This document shows, one piece after another, positions 8,424 through 16,165 of a stretch of 49,070 nucleotides of DNA (its first letter is position 1; every line of letters begins with the position of its first letter). A program made the translations under genes and the position numbers. The DNA is from Bythopirellula sp. (GTDB taxonomy: Bacteria; Planctomycetota; Planctomycetia; Pirellulales; Lacipirellulaceae), in NCBI GenBank assembly GCA_028285205.1, contig JANQQA010000086.1, positions 1-49,070 on the forward strand, given 5' to 3'. The notes beneath the pieces are model-generated. The model saw only the letters and a list, made by a program, of their open reading frames with translations. It did no database searches and was not told the DNA's origin.

Positions 8424-9286
8424 TGGCAATGCACTTCTTCGCAATCGTCGGTGATGAGATTAAGCGAGTCCGAGTGGACAGCGCCACCCAGAAGACTCTT
8501 ACTGCCATGTTTACCGATCAGTCGCAGGTGTTCCTCGACCAGCGTTCGAAAGTAGCGTTTGACGGCAGTTACAACATTGACGAAACTGAGATTTACGAGA
8601 TTGACGACTTCGACATCGATTCTGAATTCGTTGATGCAATCAAGCAGCCGCAAGGCCCAGCAGACTTTGACCTGAAGAATGATGACCACATTAAGTCGAT
8701 CTTCGCTGGCGAATACGATAAGAAATCCGATCAGGCGACGATCTTCTTCCAGAGCTTCAACAAAGGGCGTCTGCTGAAGAAGGGTTTCACTCTACTTGGC
8801 GATGGCACATCGCTGAAGGAGAACAAGAAGCCCGGCATAACACTGGACACGAAACTCGCCGGTGTCTTCGTCGATGGGGCACTCGTGTTTCGGAACTACC
8901 GCAACATGAACTCAATCGTTGACATCAGCACATTCTACAACGAGGCCACGAATGAGCAGATCGACGAGGTGTTGGACCACGATAGGCTTCTCGTTTCCGA
9001 CGCTAAGGCCGTTCACGAACACGTGGATTCTTGGATGCGAAGACGATTCACAGCAGTTCTCCAATCGGGTGTTCTGGACAAGGTAACTCCACGCCAGATT
9101 TCGAGTCGTGCTCGAAAGTATGGCTTAATGGTTGAGAGAAAGAAGGTGGACGACAAGGACACCGTAGTCTTCCCCACGGAGAAGAAGGAGATCAAGAATT
9201 TACTGACGTTCTTAAATGAGGGGTACTTCGAAGGCGAATTGACCGGCACGCTTTTTCAGACTAATTCTCAGCGCAAGCTAGGCTAG
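8423..9286 (+). CDS. KwaB-like protein (DUF4868)
   Basis: The 287-residue soluble protein has an N-terminal acidic region and a DUF4868-like centre: IFFQSFNKGRLLKKGFTLL, GITLDTKLAGVFVDGALVFRN, then NEGYFEGELTGTLFQTNS at the C-terminus. DUF4868 is the hallmark of KwaB, the cytosolic Kiwa subunit that binds DNA and blocks phage replication and late transcription. The ATG overlaps the stop of the KwaA-like gene by one base, so translation is coupled. No nuclease motif is visible. After its stop at 9286 no clear terminator is seen. The family call is from motif memory; a profile comparison would settle it. Confidence 0.7.
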   Translation: MAMHFFAIVGDEIKRVRVDSATQKTLTAMFTDQSQVFLDQRSKVAFDGSYNIDETEIYEIDDFDIDSEFVDAIKQPQGPADFDLKNDDHIKSIFAGEYDKKSDQATIFFQSFNKGRLLKKGFTLLGDGTSLKENKKPGITLDTKLAGVFVDGALVFRNYRNMNSIVDISTFYNEATNEQIDEVLDHDRLLVSDAKAVHEHVDSWMRRRFTAVLQSGVLDKVTPRQISSRARKYGLMVERKKVDDKDTVVFPTEKKEIKNLLTFLNEGYFEGELTGTLFQTNSQRKLG

Positions 9287-9677
9287 GAGGTCTGCTGCTA
9301 ACGACGCTTATTGTGGCAGCGAGGAGTGTCTCTCTGGCAAAGGCGAATTCAGAGAAGCAACCCTTTGGCGAAAAACCGCCCTCCAGCCGCGCTCCGTCAC
9401 ATCGATCGGGCGCGGCTACGTTACTGACTCAGGAGGGTGTGTCCTGTGCATCGCAGGGGCCGCTCGAACCTGCCTCGGCCCGACACGCTGATCGCGGTAT
9501 TGAGCGATTCCAGTTCAGGGTAGGGGGCAATCCGAAACGGAGCGTAACGCAGGTGGACACCTTGGGCATGGCCACTGCTGATGCATTGCTGCATCGTGGC
9601 CAGGGCCGTGATCACCAGACGGTAGCGAAGTCACATAAGAACCACAAGAAAATCTGTCTCTGTTCCTATTGCCCCTT
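9287..9677. other. Degraded stretch downstream of the Kwa-like operon
   Basis: Open frames on both strands here are short and overlapping. On the minus strand a 64-codon frame (9421-9615) reads LRYAPFRIAPYPELESL and may be a remnant of a longer gene continuous with the antirestriction remnant to its right. I see no intact gene. Confidence 0.4.
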
Positions 9678-10080
9678 CTAAGCGGAGGCCTCGGGCGTAT
9701 CGAACGTGATGCCTTGAATGTGATCTGCCGCACGCTGCCCTTGAGTGCGCGAGTTCGTGAAAGAGCGTGGCGTAGTACGACTCGCGAGAATGGAATCGCT
9801 CTGGAGCAGCAATACGTACGGTGTCAATCGACGGCAGGTACATGGCCGCCGATCCAGTGTGCATGATCAGCGGTCCGCCACGATAACTTGTGACGATCCG
9901 ATCCGCCTCTTCAATAGGCACGAACGGCTTCACTACGATTTCCCCGGTCGCCTGATCTGGGGCGGCAATCCCTTCACACTGCTGGGCATTGAATACGTTG
10001 TAGTGACGCAGTACAGGGATCGTGATCTCTTCGCCAGAACGCTTCAGCTTCAAAATCGGCAACTGCTCTTCCAATTGACC
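9678..10080 (-). pseudogene. Remnant of an ArdC-like antirestriction / zincin-like metallopeptidase gene
   Basis: On the minus strand the translation ITIPVLRHYNVFNAQQCEGI, a MYLPSIDTVRIAAPERF block and YYATLFHELAHS carry the order seen in ArdC/DUF1738 proteins: the VFN...Q..G segment and the HExxH zinc site. The N-terminal ssDNA-binding part is missing. Just after HELAHS the frame goes wrong: a neighbouring frame then gives HIQGITFDTPEASA and a stop at 9678, which looks like the true or a foreign C-terminus. At the right-hand side (about 10080) it runs into a different gene fragment in another frame. Intact relatives counter restriction during plasmid or ICE transfer, so this suggests past mobile-element traffic. 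Confidence 0.55.
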
Positions 10081-10429
10081 GTTCCACATGGTCGAGGTAC
10101 TTACACCGATAGAACTCCTGTCCTTTAAGCCATCTATTCGCCTCTCGCAATAGACTCGGCTGCCATTCACCGTCCTCTGGAACAACGGACATGCCGTATG
10201 CGATGCACACCGCATTACTCCGCATTTTCTGGAAGAAAAACGCGTCGCGGAGCTCCTTACGGTCTCTTATGAAATAGACAGTCTTCTCAAACTGTGTGAA
10301 GCCATGTTGCCGTACACATTCGGTGAGTACACGCAGAATTGCTCGCTTAACTTTCGGATACGCGTCTGCATCAGGCATGGGTAGAAATGCCGCATCCGAT
10401 AAGGGATTTTGGCTTCCCGTATAGCTCAA
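9974..10429 (-). CDS. Conserved-looking hypothetical protein, C-terminus probably broken
   Basis: The first ~120 residues look like a genuine protein: LRDAFFFQKMRSNAVCIAYG, GEWQPSLLREANRW and EFYRCKYLDHVERSIGRAV are well-formed, charged, alternating helical/strand blocks. I do not recognise the family with certainty. The last ~26 residues lie in the region where the other frame encodes the ArdC-like remnant, so the natural C-terminus appears to have been lost at a junction near 10070-10080. No ribosome binding site is obvious before the ATG at 10429. Confidence 0.45.
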   Translation of the reverse strand: MSYTGSQNPLSDAAFLPMPDADAYPKVKRAILRVLTECVRQHGFTQFEKTVYFIRDRKELRDAFFFQKMRSNAVCIAYGMSVVPEDGEWQPSLLREANRWLKGQEFYRCKYLDHVERSIGRAVADFEAEAFWRRDHDPCTASLQRIQCPAV

Positions 10430-10511
10430 TCAAGTATGGTCCTCTAACGGATAATCAATGGCAACAAGATACCAAAAACTGCTTCAAGTTCACCATCCGA
10501 TGGATTTTTCG

Positions 10512-10558
10512 GCAGTCAGATTCCACCAGCGGTGGGACTCGCCGCTGGTGGAAACTGC
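10512..10558. repeat. Dispersed palindromic repeat, best copy (R1)
   Basis: TTCCACCAGCGG (10521-10532) and CCGCTGGTGGAA (10542-10553) form a perfect 12 bp stem around GTGGGACTC-type loop bases; outer arms GCAGT and ACTGC extend it. This is the clearest member of a family found in nearly every intergenic space from 10.5 to 17.2 kb. Confidence 0.85.
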
Positions 10559-10569
10559 TACATTCTAAT

Positions 10570-10620
10570 GTCGGTCGGTGAATCCAACCGACGCCTTTTT
10601 GGTCGGTCATTATCACCGAC
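10570..10620. repeat. Two adjacent hairpins with the same arms
   Basis: GTCGGT/ACCGAC occurs twice in tandem as inverted arms (10570-10592 and 10602-10620), with TTTTT between them at 10596-10600. The first hairpin followed by the T-run is terminator-like on the plus strand, but no plus-strand gene precedes it. Confidence 0.4.
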
Positions 10621-10656
10621 GGCGGTTTCCGTCAGGCTCGGGGTTGAAGGTCGAGT

Positions 10657-11211
10657 TCAGCTGCGACGACCTATCTCATCGACCATTCTAAACCCATGAC
10701 CATTTGACCGTAGATGCTCCGTGACAATTTGGAATATCTCGTACTTCAACTCGTCGCCAATCCAATACCCTAGGATGTCACGCTTTTTCCCCTGCCACAC
10801 TGAAAGGGTCACAATAGTCTCGGGTTCGTCGTAATCGACATGTTTACCAATCTCAACTGCCGTAATGTCAGCCGTACGCCACTTTTTCGAGCAGAGCCTC
10901 GGAAATCTCGTGAAGCAGTGATAGTACTCGACACTAGAAATCTCAACTCGCTCCTTACTGCTTCGCATCAACCATGTCGCAGGCATTCCAACGGCAACTG
11001 CGCATGCGATTACAAACGCTATGCAGCCTATTACGCTCCTAAAGATCCCGGGTTCATCCATTGCGACCTCGCAAGTCCAATAAACTGTCATGGCGACCCA
11101 AACAGCCCAAGACAGCGGGAAAAGGACAGTCAAAAATTTGCTCTTAGCGATACGCCTGTTATCCCATTCAACAATGAGCGTACCAGCTTCATCTACGCTC
11201 CGCTGAATCAC
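10657..11211 (-). CDS. Hypothetical two-helix membrane protein
   Basis: The 184-residue product has two hydrophobic segments near the N-terminus (FLTVLFPLSWAVWVAMTVYW and SVIGCIAFVIACAVAVGMP), then a soluble domain with alternating strands (VEYYHCFTRFPR, ADITAVEIGKHVDYDE, ETIVTLSVWQGKKRDILGY). The layout, two helices followed by a PH-like beta domain, resembles small bacterial membrane proteins of unknown function. It stands alone on the minus strand between two copies of the dispersed palindrome. No function can be assigned. Confidence 0.65.
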   Translation of the reverse strand: MIQRSVDEAGTLIVEWDNRRIAKSKFLTVLFPLSWAVWVAMTVYWTCEVAMDEPGIFRSVIGCIAFVIACAVAVGMPATWLMRSSKERVEISSVEYYHCFTRFPRLCSKKWRTADITAVEIGKHVDYDEPETIVTLSVWQGKKRDILGYWIGDELKYEIFQIVTEHLRSNGHGFRMVDEIGRRS

Positions 11212-11311
11212 TTGAGAGACTCCAAAACACGTTCATTATCTTCAGCTGTCCGGCCACGCGTTGTTTTTCGTGTAATGGTCGCGGCCCGTCGAGAATACTC
11301 TATCATTCCTC

Positions 11312-11440
11312 GGCTATCCACCATCGGTGGGACTCTTGTGGGACTCTTCGAAGGTGGAATCTGCCCTATCGGATTCCACAATAGAAGGTTCACTCCGACG
11401 CTGGTATCTCATAATGGGAATCAGCTGGAATGATGTACAC
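11312..11440. repeat. Dispersed palindromic repeat, tandem copies (R2a/R2b)
   Basis: The segment contains GGTGGGACTCTTGTGGGACT and AAGGTGGAATCTG (R2a), then GATTCCACAATAGAAGG with ATAATGGGAATCAGCTGG (R2b). R2b matches the copy at 14240-14310 over about 65 bases. It lies in an intergenic space that otherwise shows no gene (11212-11636). Confidence 0.6.
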
Positions 11441-11636
11441 GTATCCTGGTTCGGAGGGCACTATAACACGCTTAAGTCTTCGTTTCTGATACCGGGCATC
11501 TACTCGCCGTTTAGCCTTAGGTCTTGTCAATTGACGGCATCAAAACCCTAGCGACAGGTTGCCATGAGGAACTACAATTTTCGACATTGGCGTATGACTT
11601 CTGTCGCTTATTCGGAAGCAATGTTGAGAAATTCTA

Positions 11637-12656
11637 ATGCGTAAGGTGTGGTTCGCCATCGCGGCTTTTTTTGTGCTATTGGTTCTATTGCAGAACTCTC
11701 GTTCAGGAAGGTCCCCATGGTATCGGTTCATCTCTGCCAATGACAAACTTTATGCTATCGAATATGCAAGCTCTTACGGCACCGAGCAGGGATTGTTCGT
11801 AACGCACGACCTGGGTGAAACTTGGGAAGCTTTCGAAAGCCCGAAGAATACGTGTGCACTGGCGGGAAACGGGAAGCAACTTGTTGCTGCAACATCCACT
11901 GGAGAGGTCTGGCACAAGATTGCGGACGACATACCGTGGACCAAGTTATGGCAATCTGCCACGGCAAATCCTTACTATTACTGTGTGCTTCTATCGAAGA
12001 GAGGTGATACATTCGTTGTCGGGAAGGACTCCATTCTCTGGATCAATGCAGATGGGAACTTGGAACATGAGTTCCCAAAACCATCAGGTATATCAGACCC
12101 AGAAGAACTGTTGGTCAATGCCTCCTTCGCAAACGATGAAGAGAAGCAACTCATAGTCGAAGCCAACCCATGCGACATTTACGTTCTTGACCTGGATAGT
12201 CGGAGTTTGAGTCCTTGGAATGATGTGGAAGGCGATGCACCACCTGATGTGAATGGGCCGGGGCGTGTCAGGCCAATGGGAACTCAGTTTCTTCTCAGTC
12301 ACCCAAGTGGCATTCATCTTTCAGATAGTTTGCTTCAACCTTGGAAAATGTTGAATGCAGCGATTCGTCAGGACGACACTATTGGAGGTAACTTTTGCCG
12401 TGACCTCCACGGTCACAGCGATGCCGCTGAACAGTGGATTGTCGCTACTAACTCTGGAATTCAGTTGATGGAAGGAGCTGATGGGGTACGAACCATCTAC
12501 ACCGACAGACCAGGTGAACATTACTTGATTCGAGAGTTTACTCAACATGAGGGGCACTACTTCGTATCATTTGCCCGACTGAAGAATGGCTGTATGGGGA
12601 TTCGTTTGACACCGGATTTGGCAACTTGGTACCCAGTCAGGAAGGCAACAGATTGA
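11637..12656 (+). CDS. Exported beta-propeller-like protein with Asp-box style repeats
   Basis: The 339-residue product starts with a signal anchor (VWFAIAAFFVLLVLLQNS). The body has repeats typical of BNR/sortilin-like propellers: LFVTHDLGETWEAFESP, GNGKQLVAATSTGEVWHK, KRGDTFVVGKDSILWINADG and QWIVATNSGIQLMEG. The first is a nearly canonical Asp box (S/T-x-D-x-G-x-T-W with His-Asp-Leu-Gly-Glu-Thr-Trp). No glycosidase catalytic residues are evident. I infer a periplasmic or surface-exposed propeller of unknown ligand. It is the only plus-strand gene between 10.4 and 22.9 kb. Confidence 0.65.
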   Translation: MRKVWFAIAAFFVLLVLLQNSRSGRSPWYRFISANDKLYAIEYASSYGTEQGLFVTHDLGETWEAFESPKNTCALAGNGKQLVAATSTGEVWHKIADDIPWTKLWQSATANPYYYCVLLSKRGDTFVVGKDSILWINADGNLEHEFPKPSGISDPEELLVNASFANDEEKQLIVEANPCDIYVLDLDSRSLSPWNDVEGDAPPDVNGPGRVRPMGTQFLLSHPSGIHLSDSLLQPWKMLNAAIRQDDTIGGNFCRDLHGHSDAAEQWIVATNSGIQLMEGADGVRTIYTDRPGEHYLIREFTQHEGHYFVSFARLKNGCMGIRLTPDLATWYPVRKATD

Positions 12657-12784
12657 CGGTTTTGCAATTGCCAACTCGTCGATCATGACATTGCGGCATA
12701 CTACTCCGTGCGTACTGAAGAACTGCTCTGAAATTGGCTACCACACAGCTCGACTTGGCTTCATCAAGCCATAAGTTGCGCGCA

Positions 12785-12816
12785 TCGAAGGGACTCACCT
12801 AACTTGGAATCTGCAG
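12785..12816. repeat. Degenerate copy of the dispersed palindrome
   Basis: GAAGGGACTCACCTAACTTG and TTGGAATCTGCAG keep the GGGACTC core and the right arm of the family but the left arm is decayed. It lies between a plus- and a minus-strand gene end. Confidence 0.4.
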
Positions 12817-12831
12817 TTTGCCAACTGTGGT

Positions 12832-13101
12832 TCACGCTGATGCAGACTCTGCGTTGCTATGGTTCTCGTCTTCGTCGCTAGCGCGACGTGACCGAACCTG
12901 ATGCCTAACGAACCAGACAAGACCGACGAACGGGATGCCCACAATCGTAATCGACCCAAGGTAGAAACCTACGACGTCAAAAGTTGTTTGCGGGATTCTC
13001 GGGTGGTCCAGTGCCTCCTGGGCGAGCAACCACTTCGATATCGGCACCCAGCAAGCCACAAATACCATTAACATCAATAGGTGCCAAATGCGGAATCTCA
13101 T
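12832..13101 (-). CDS. Small two-helix membrane protein
   Basis: The start is placed at ATG 13101 (MRFRIWHLLMLMVFVACWV), eight codons inside the longest frame, because MRFRIWHLLML is the usual N-terminus of small planctomycete membrane proteins. Two hydrophobic segments follow (7-21 and DVVGFYLGSITIVGIPFVGL), then a basic and acidic tail. No function is known. Confidence 0.6.
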   Translation of the reverse strand: MRFRIWHLLMLMVFVACWVPISKWLLAQEALDHPRIPQTTFDVVGFYLGSITIVGIPFVGLVWFVRHQVRSRRASDEDENHSNAESASA

Positions 13102-13226
13102 ACAGTCCTCATAACGATGGGGCACGTCGTAAGACGATTCTACGGTAGCAGATTGAGCGAACTATGGCGAGCGAAACCACCCCAGCCTCATCGGTGGGGC
13201 TCCCAACGCAGGAATCAGCTACTCCC

Positions 13227-13328
13227 GAGCGCATAAAGAAAGCGGCACTGGGGTGGTGCCGCTTTCCTTCTATCATCCGGGCTGTCAGCAGCTTAGGGTA
13301 AAAGCCTCTTCTGGGCAATAGTTTGTGG
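13227..13328 (-). ncRNA. Copy A of a ~102 nt conserved non-coding element ending in a hairpin
   Basis: Read on the minus strand it begins CCACAAACTATTGCC, contains CTTTTACCCTA and GGATGATAG, and ends in the hairpin GCGGCAC...GTGCCGC followed by TTTCTTTATGCGCTC. A second copy on the plus strand at 39124-39226 matches along its whole length with a one-base gap and roughly 17 substitutions by eye. It begins 18 bp after the stop of the PEP-CTERM gene at 13346. It could be a 3'-UTR element, a small RNA with its own terminator, or a mobile repeat. Confidence 0.5.
13238..13266 (-). terminator. Hairpin terminator within copy A
   Basis: GAAAGCGGCAC and GTGCCGCTTTC form a perfect 11 bp stem with a 7-base loop. 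On the minus strand it is followed by TTTATG, so it could end transcription of the PEP-CTERM gene 80 bp upstream. Confidence 0.6.
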
Positions 13329-13345
13329 ATGAGGGATGGGTGGAA

Positions 13346-14011
13346 TTAGCGCCGGCGGTGAACGCAGGTCAAAGCGGCCACCAACAGGCCCAACGTTGAA
13401 GGCTCAGGAACTATTGTCCCCCTAAGAACAAAGGCTCGGTCTTTCGGCCCAAGTCCTACGTCGACCACCCAGGGATCTGCATCAGCAAAGCGAACTCCTT
13501 GCCTAGCATCTGCAGGTGGGTCCTCCGTAGCCCACCACAAGAAGTTCGCCGTCTCATCCGTTAGTCCTGTGGCGACAACTGACAGCCAACCACGACCTGC
13601 CGGAAGCGACAGCCTTGGTACGTCAGCGGAAAACTCGTAGATGGGCCTTCCGAGGCTGCCAGTTGATGACGTAGGCTTCACGGCTGCGACCACGTCGGCG
13701 AATGATACAGGTGTGCCTGAAGGGGAACCGTTGTCGTCCGCAAAGAATCGTATGCCAAAATCTTGATCATCAAAGGACTCGTTCCTGACTTGTCCCCACC
13801 ACGTTATGGAATTCACTTGTGCCGGGTGTGTTAAAGTGAAATCATCCGCTATTTGTTGTGTGAACCGTCCGACATTCTGAGAAACCAATCCTCGCGGACC
13901 TAACGTGGTTCGACTTTCGATTATCTCATCCAGAGCGGGCACCGTGGCTCGGGCTTGAATAGGGAGATTTGCGGCGAGAAAGATAGCGCTCAACGTCACG
14001 AGATCTCGCAT
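13346..14011 (-). CDS. PEP-CTERM exported protein
   Basis: The start is set at ATG 14011 (MRDLVTLSAIFLAANLPIQARA), a signal peptide preceded by GGAGGAAAG; the frame extends upstream without support. The mature part is a beta-rich domain (TQQIADDFTLTHPAQVNSITWWG, DFGIRFFADDNGSPSG) common in planctomycete secreted proteins. The C-terminus carries VPEPSTLGLLVAALTCVHRRR: a PEP motif, hydrophobic stretch and Arg cluster, the sorting signal processed by exosortase. It would be exported and surface-anchored or released. Substrate or role is unknown. No exosortase is encoded in the window. Confidence 0.75.
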   Translation of the reverse strand: MRDLVTLSAIFLAANLPIQARATVPALDEIIESRTTLGPRGLVSQNVGRFTQQIADDFTLTHPAQVNSITWWGQVRNESFDDQDFGIRFFADDNGSPSGTPVSFADVVAAVKPTSSTGSLGRPIYEFSADVPRLSLPAGRGWLSVVATGLTDETANFLWWATEDPPADARQGVRFADADPWVVDVGLGPKDRAFVLRGTIVPEPSTLGLLVAALTCVHRRR

Positions 14012-14149
14012 GAAGCTTTCCTCCAGGTTTTTTGCACAATGGTAGAAATCACACAGGACAGCATTATTGCAGCTACCTTTGACCAATAGCAAACATTTTT
14101 GCTGTAGCTGTTGATTTGCCCCGCCGCAGCCGCACTAGCTAGAACGGCG

Positions 14150-14193
14150 GATCATCCGTCTCATCAGCCTCGACTGCACGAACGAAGTGCTGG
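14150..14193 (+). repeat. 44 bp motif shared with 26853-26896 (copy 1)
   Basis: GATCATCCGTCTCA followed by TCGACTGC and GAAGTGCTGG lies between two genes. By eye 38 of 44 bases match the copy at 26853. Both copies translate to RxIIRLxSxDCxNExL, so they may be relics of the same coding segment. Confidence 0.45.
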
Positions 14194-14239
14194 TGGTGAT
14201 ATCCGTGGAGGTGTTTCGGTGAGGGGTGTTCGCACCTCA

Positions 14240-14310
14240 CAGTTTCCACAAGCGGTGGGTTCACACCGATGCTGGAATCTCAGAATGGGAATCCGCTGAA
14301 GTGATGTGCA
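14240..14310. repeat. Dispersed palindromic repeat (R4)
   Basis: TTTCCACAAGCGGTGGG, GATGCTGGAATCTCAGAATG and GAATCCGCTGAAGTGATGTG follow the same order as the copy at 11371-11440. The copy is intergenic, just downstream of the minus-strand PEP-CTERM gene at 14341. Confidence 0.6.
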
Positions 14311-14340
14311 GATCAGGCCGTTTCAAAACCCGTCTGTAGA

Positions 14341-15063
14341 CTACGCAAGCCGATAGCTTTTCAAACGTCGGCTTGTCGCTAGCGGCAAAGACAACGCCGT
14401 TATCAGAGCCAGAGTGCTCGGCTCAGGTATGGCGAGCTGGTAGATGTCTGTGAAAGACTCCAGAACTGCCGTTGCCGGTATGGACGGCGACCCCGTCCGA
14501 GGGTTAGTGATCAATCCAAGACTCACGTTCAGACGATAAATGGCTGGGCTGAAAGTGACCGAGTTATCGTCAAGGATACCGGAACTCGCAAAGCCGATTT
14601 GCGTTCTGCCAAGCACTCCTTGGTCATCGCCGAGGAATGCTGGATCGGCGAGCGTTCGGTTGACGACGATCTGTCCGACTCCCTCCGCAACAGCCGTCGA
14701 GACACTTCCCGTGATTTTCAATTGCGGATCGATCACCTCGACTTCGTAGCCAAGAATGGCCTCGTTGGCAGTAAAGGGTGACAGCAGCGCCGTATCAATA
14801 TCCACAACAAAGCGTAATCCCACGTCCCCGGCGAGCAGAGCGGGAACGACGAGGATCTCCTCGACCTCTCGCATTTCGTCTTTAGCGGAGTAACGAAAGT
14901 TGCTGAACACCAACGGCCCCACCGAAATTGACTCGCCCGCCACTAAGTCGCTAAGCGGAACAGAGCCCGCGAATGCGGTGCCGTTCAGTGTGGCCAAGGA
15001 AATAAAAAGCAACGCCAATGGACGCAGTAACACAGGACACCTCCTGAGATCGGAATGCCTCAT
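14341..15063 (-). CDS. PEP-CTERM exported protein
   Basis: The 240-residue product has a signal peptide (LLRPLALLFISLATLNGTAFAG), a beta-sandwich-like body and a C-terminal PEP-CTERM signal: AIPEPSTLALITALSLPLATSRRLKS. The repeats VSLGLITNPR and IGFASSGILDD are typical of exported planctomycete proteins of unknown function. It is not in an operon with neighbours: the next gene upstream starts at 15744 and the intervening space holds repeat copies. Confidence 0.72.
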   Translation of the reverse strand: MRHSDLRRCPVLLRPLALLFISLATLNGTAFAGSVPLSDLVAGESISVGPLVFSNFRYSAKDEMREVEEILVVPALLAGDVGLRFVVDIDTALLSPFTANEAILGYEVEVIDPQLKITGSVSTAVAEGVGQIVVNRTLADPAFLGDDQGVLGRTQIGFASSGILDDNSVTFSPAIYRLNVSLGLITNPRTGSPSIPATAVLESFTDIYQLAIPEPSTLALITALSLPLATSRRLKSYRLA

Positions 15064-15180
15064 CCCTTCACTTATAATAGCCCTCTATTCGAGTCTAACG
15101 GCAACCCGCTAGTATTACCGAATTCTAGCGAAGCCACCCCTCATTCTACACAATTTCGGCAGAGTTAAGACGGACGCTAA

Positions 15181-15213
15181 TAGCGGAGGTGGGACTCGCC
15201 GACGCTGGAATCG
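15181..15213. repeat. Dispersed palindromic repeat (R5)
   Basis: AGCGGAGGTGGGACTCGCC and GACGCTGGAATC give the right half of the family consensus. The left arm is lost. It is intergenic. Confidence 0.5.
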
Positions 15214-15237
15214 TCGAGCCAATTGCACGTTACGGGT

Positions 15238-15744
15238 TCACTCTAACGCGGGATAGTGACTGATGCTGCACTGAGGGATGCTCTGCTTTAGGCGAGTTAG
15301 TCCTGCATTAGTGAACGTAGTGTTCATAAGATCAAGAGAGCGGAGATTCTCAAGACATGCCAAGTCTTCGATCGATTCGTCAGAGAAATGTGAGCCTTCA
15401 AGCGTCAGTTCAGCAATGTATGGAAGCTCTCGCAAGACTTTCAAATCACTTTGCGTAAAGTTGGCGTCATCCAGTAATCCTACTCCAACAACCCGAAAGA
15501 AATAGTCGCAAGTACCTCTCTGCATCATCCACGCGGGCGGTGGCGGAGGTCGATTGTTCGGTCGTCTGTTGAACGTATAGGCTACGGAACCGTTTCTGCG
15601 AAAAATGAAATCAACTGCGTCACTCTGGCGTCTTGCGGCTGTGACCCACCACCCCAGCACGATACAGACTGTGCTGAGCAGGACAAACAGTGTCCTGAGG
15701 GAGAGTCTGACTCGGAAGTTCGGAAGTAGATTGCTTCGCTTCAT
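15238..15744 (-). CDS. Membrane-anchored leucine-rich-repeat protein
   Basis: The 168-residue protein begins with a planctomycete-type anchor (RLSLRTLFVLLSTVCIVLGWWV), then an about 50-residue basic/Pro-rich linker (NNRPPPPPAW), then leucine-rich repeats: LKVLRELPYIAELTLEGSHF, SIEDLACLENLRSLDLMNTT and LTRLKQSIPQC. The LRR surface suggests a protein-binding role outside the membrane. Function is unknown. Confidence 0.65.
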   Translation of the reverse strand: MKRSNLLPNFRVRLSLRTLFVLLSTVCIVLGWWVTAARRQSDAVDFIFRRNGSVAYTFNRRPNNRPPPPPAWMMQRGTCDYFFRVVGVGLLDDANFTQSDLKVLRELPYIAELTLEGSHFSDESIEDLACLENLRSLDLMNTTFTNAGLTRLKQSIPQCSISHYPALE

Positions 15745-15830
15745 TCTGGGTCGGGCGTGGCCGAGTTGCTGGTCAGAGCATGATACCTATCCACGTATCT
15801 TTACCACCTGCGCGGAATTTCATACATGTC

Positions 15831-15895
15831 AATTCCACCCGAGGTGGGACTCGCCGCTTTTGGAAACTGGATTCCGAAGAAACTGCGCAAGCCGG
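15831..15895 (+). repeat. Dispersed palindromic repeat (R6) with flank
   Basis: AATTCCACCCGAGGTGGGAC, CTCGCCGCTTTTGGAAACTG and the flank GGATTCCGAAGAAACTGCGC match R7 and R8 reversed. The shared flank shows that the unit is longer than the palindrome. Confidence 0.65.
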
Positions 15896-16054
15896 TGAAG
15901 CTGAACACATTTGCGCAATTCCCGGTAATCGCGTTTACCTCGTTAACCACCACCGAAAGGCCGACCGGCCTGCGCCTTAGCGGCAAGAAACCCTGGCCAC
16001 CACTAAACCGCGGTTCAATCCAGAGCCTAAATATTGGTGACATCTCCCAGGCTC

Positions 16055-16140
16055 CAGAAGCTTCCTAGCTTCATCGGCGTGTGCAGTTCTTTCGGAATCC
16101 AGGTTCCACAAGCGGCGGGACTCGCCGCCGTTGGAATCTG
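16055..16140 (-). repeat. Dispersed palindromic repeat (R7) with flank
   Basis: GGTTCCACAAGCGGCGGGAC and TCGCCGCCGTTGGAATC form a strong imperfect palindrome. The left flank read in reverse (GGATTCCGAAAGAACTGC, then GCCGATGAAGCT) matches the flank of R6. Confidence 0.7.
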
Positions 16141-16165
16141 CGAGTTCCCAAGGTTCCTCAGCGTT

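Larger units (their letters stand above)
15745..16165. other. Repeat-filled intergenic stretch
   Basis: Apparent frames on both strands here are translations of two repeat copies in opposite orientation, so no gene is called. Confidence 0.6.

Noticed and set aside
9313..9681. 122-codon plus-strand frame after the Kwa-like operon
   Set aside because: Low-complexity, basic and without motif; the minus strand shows remnants of other genes here.
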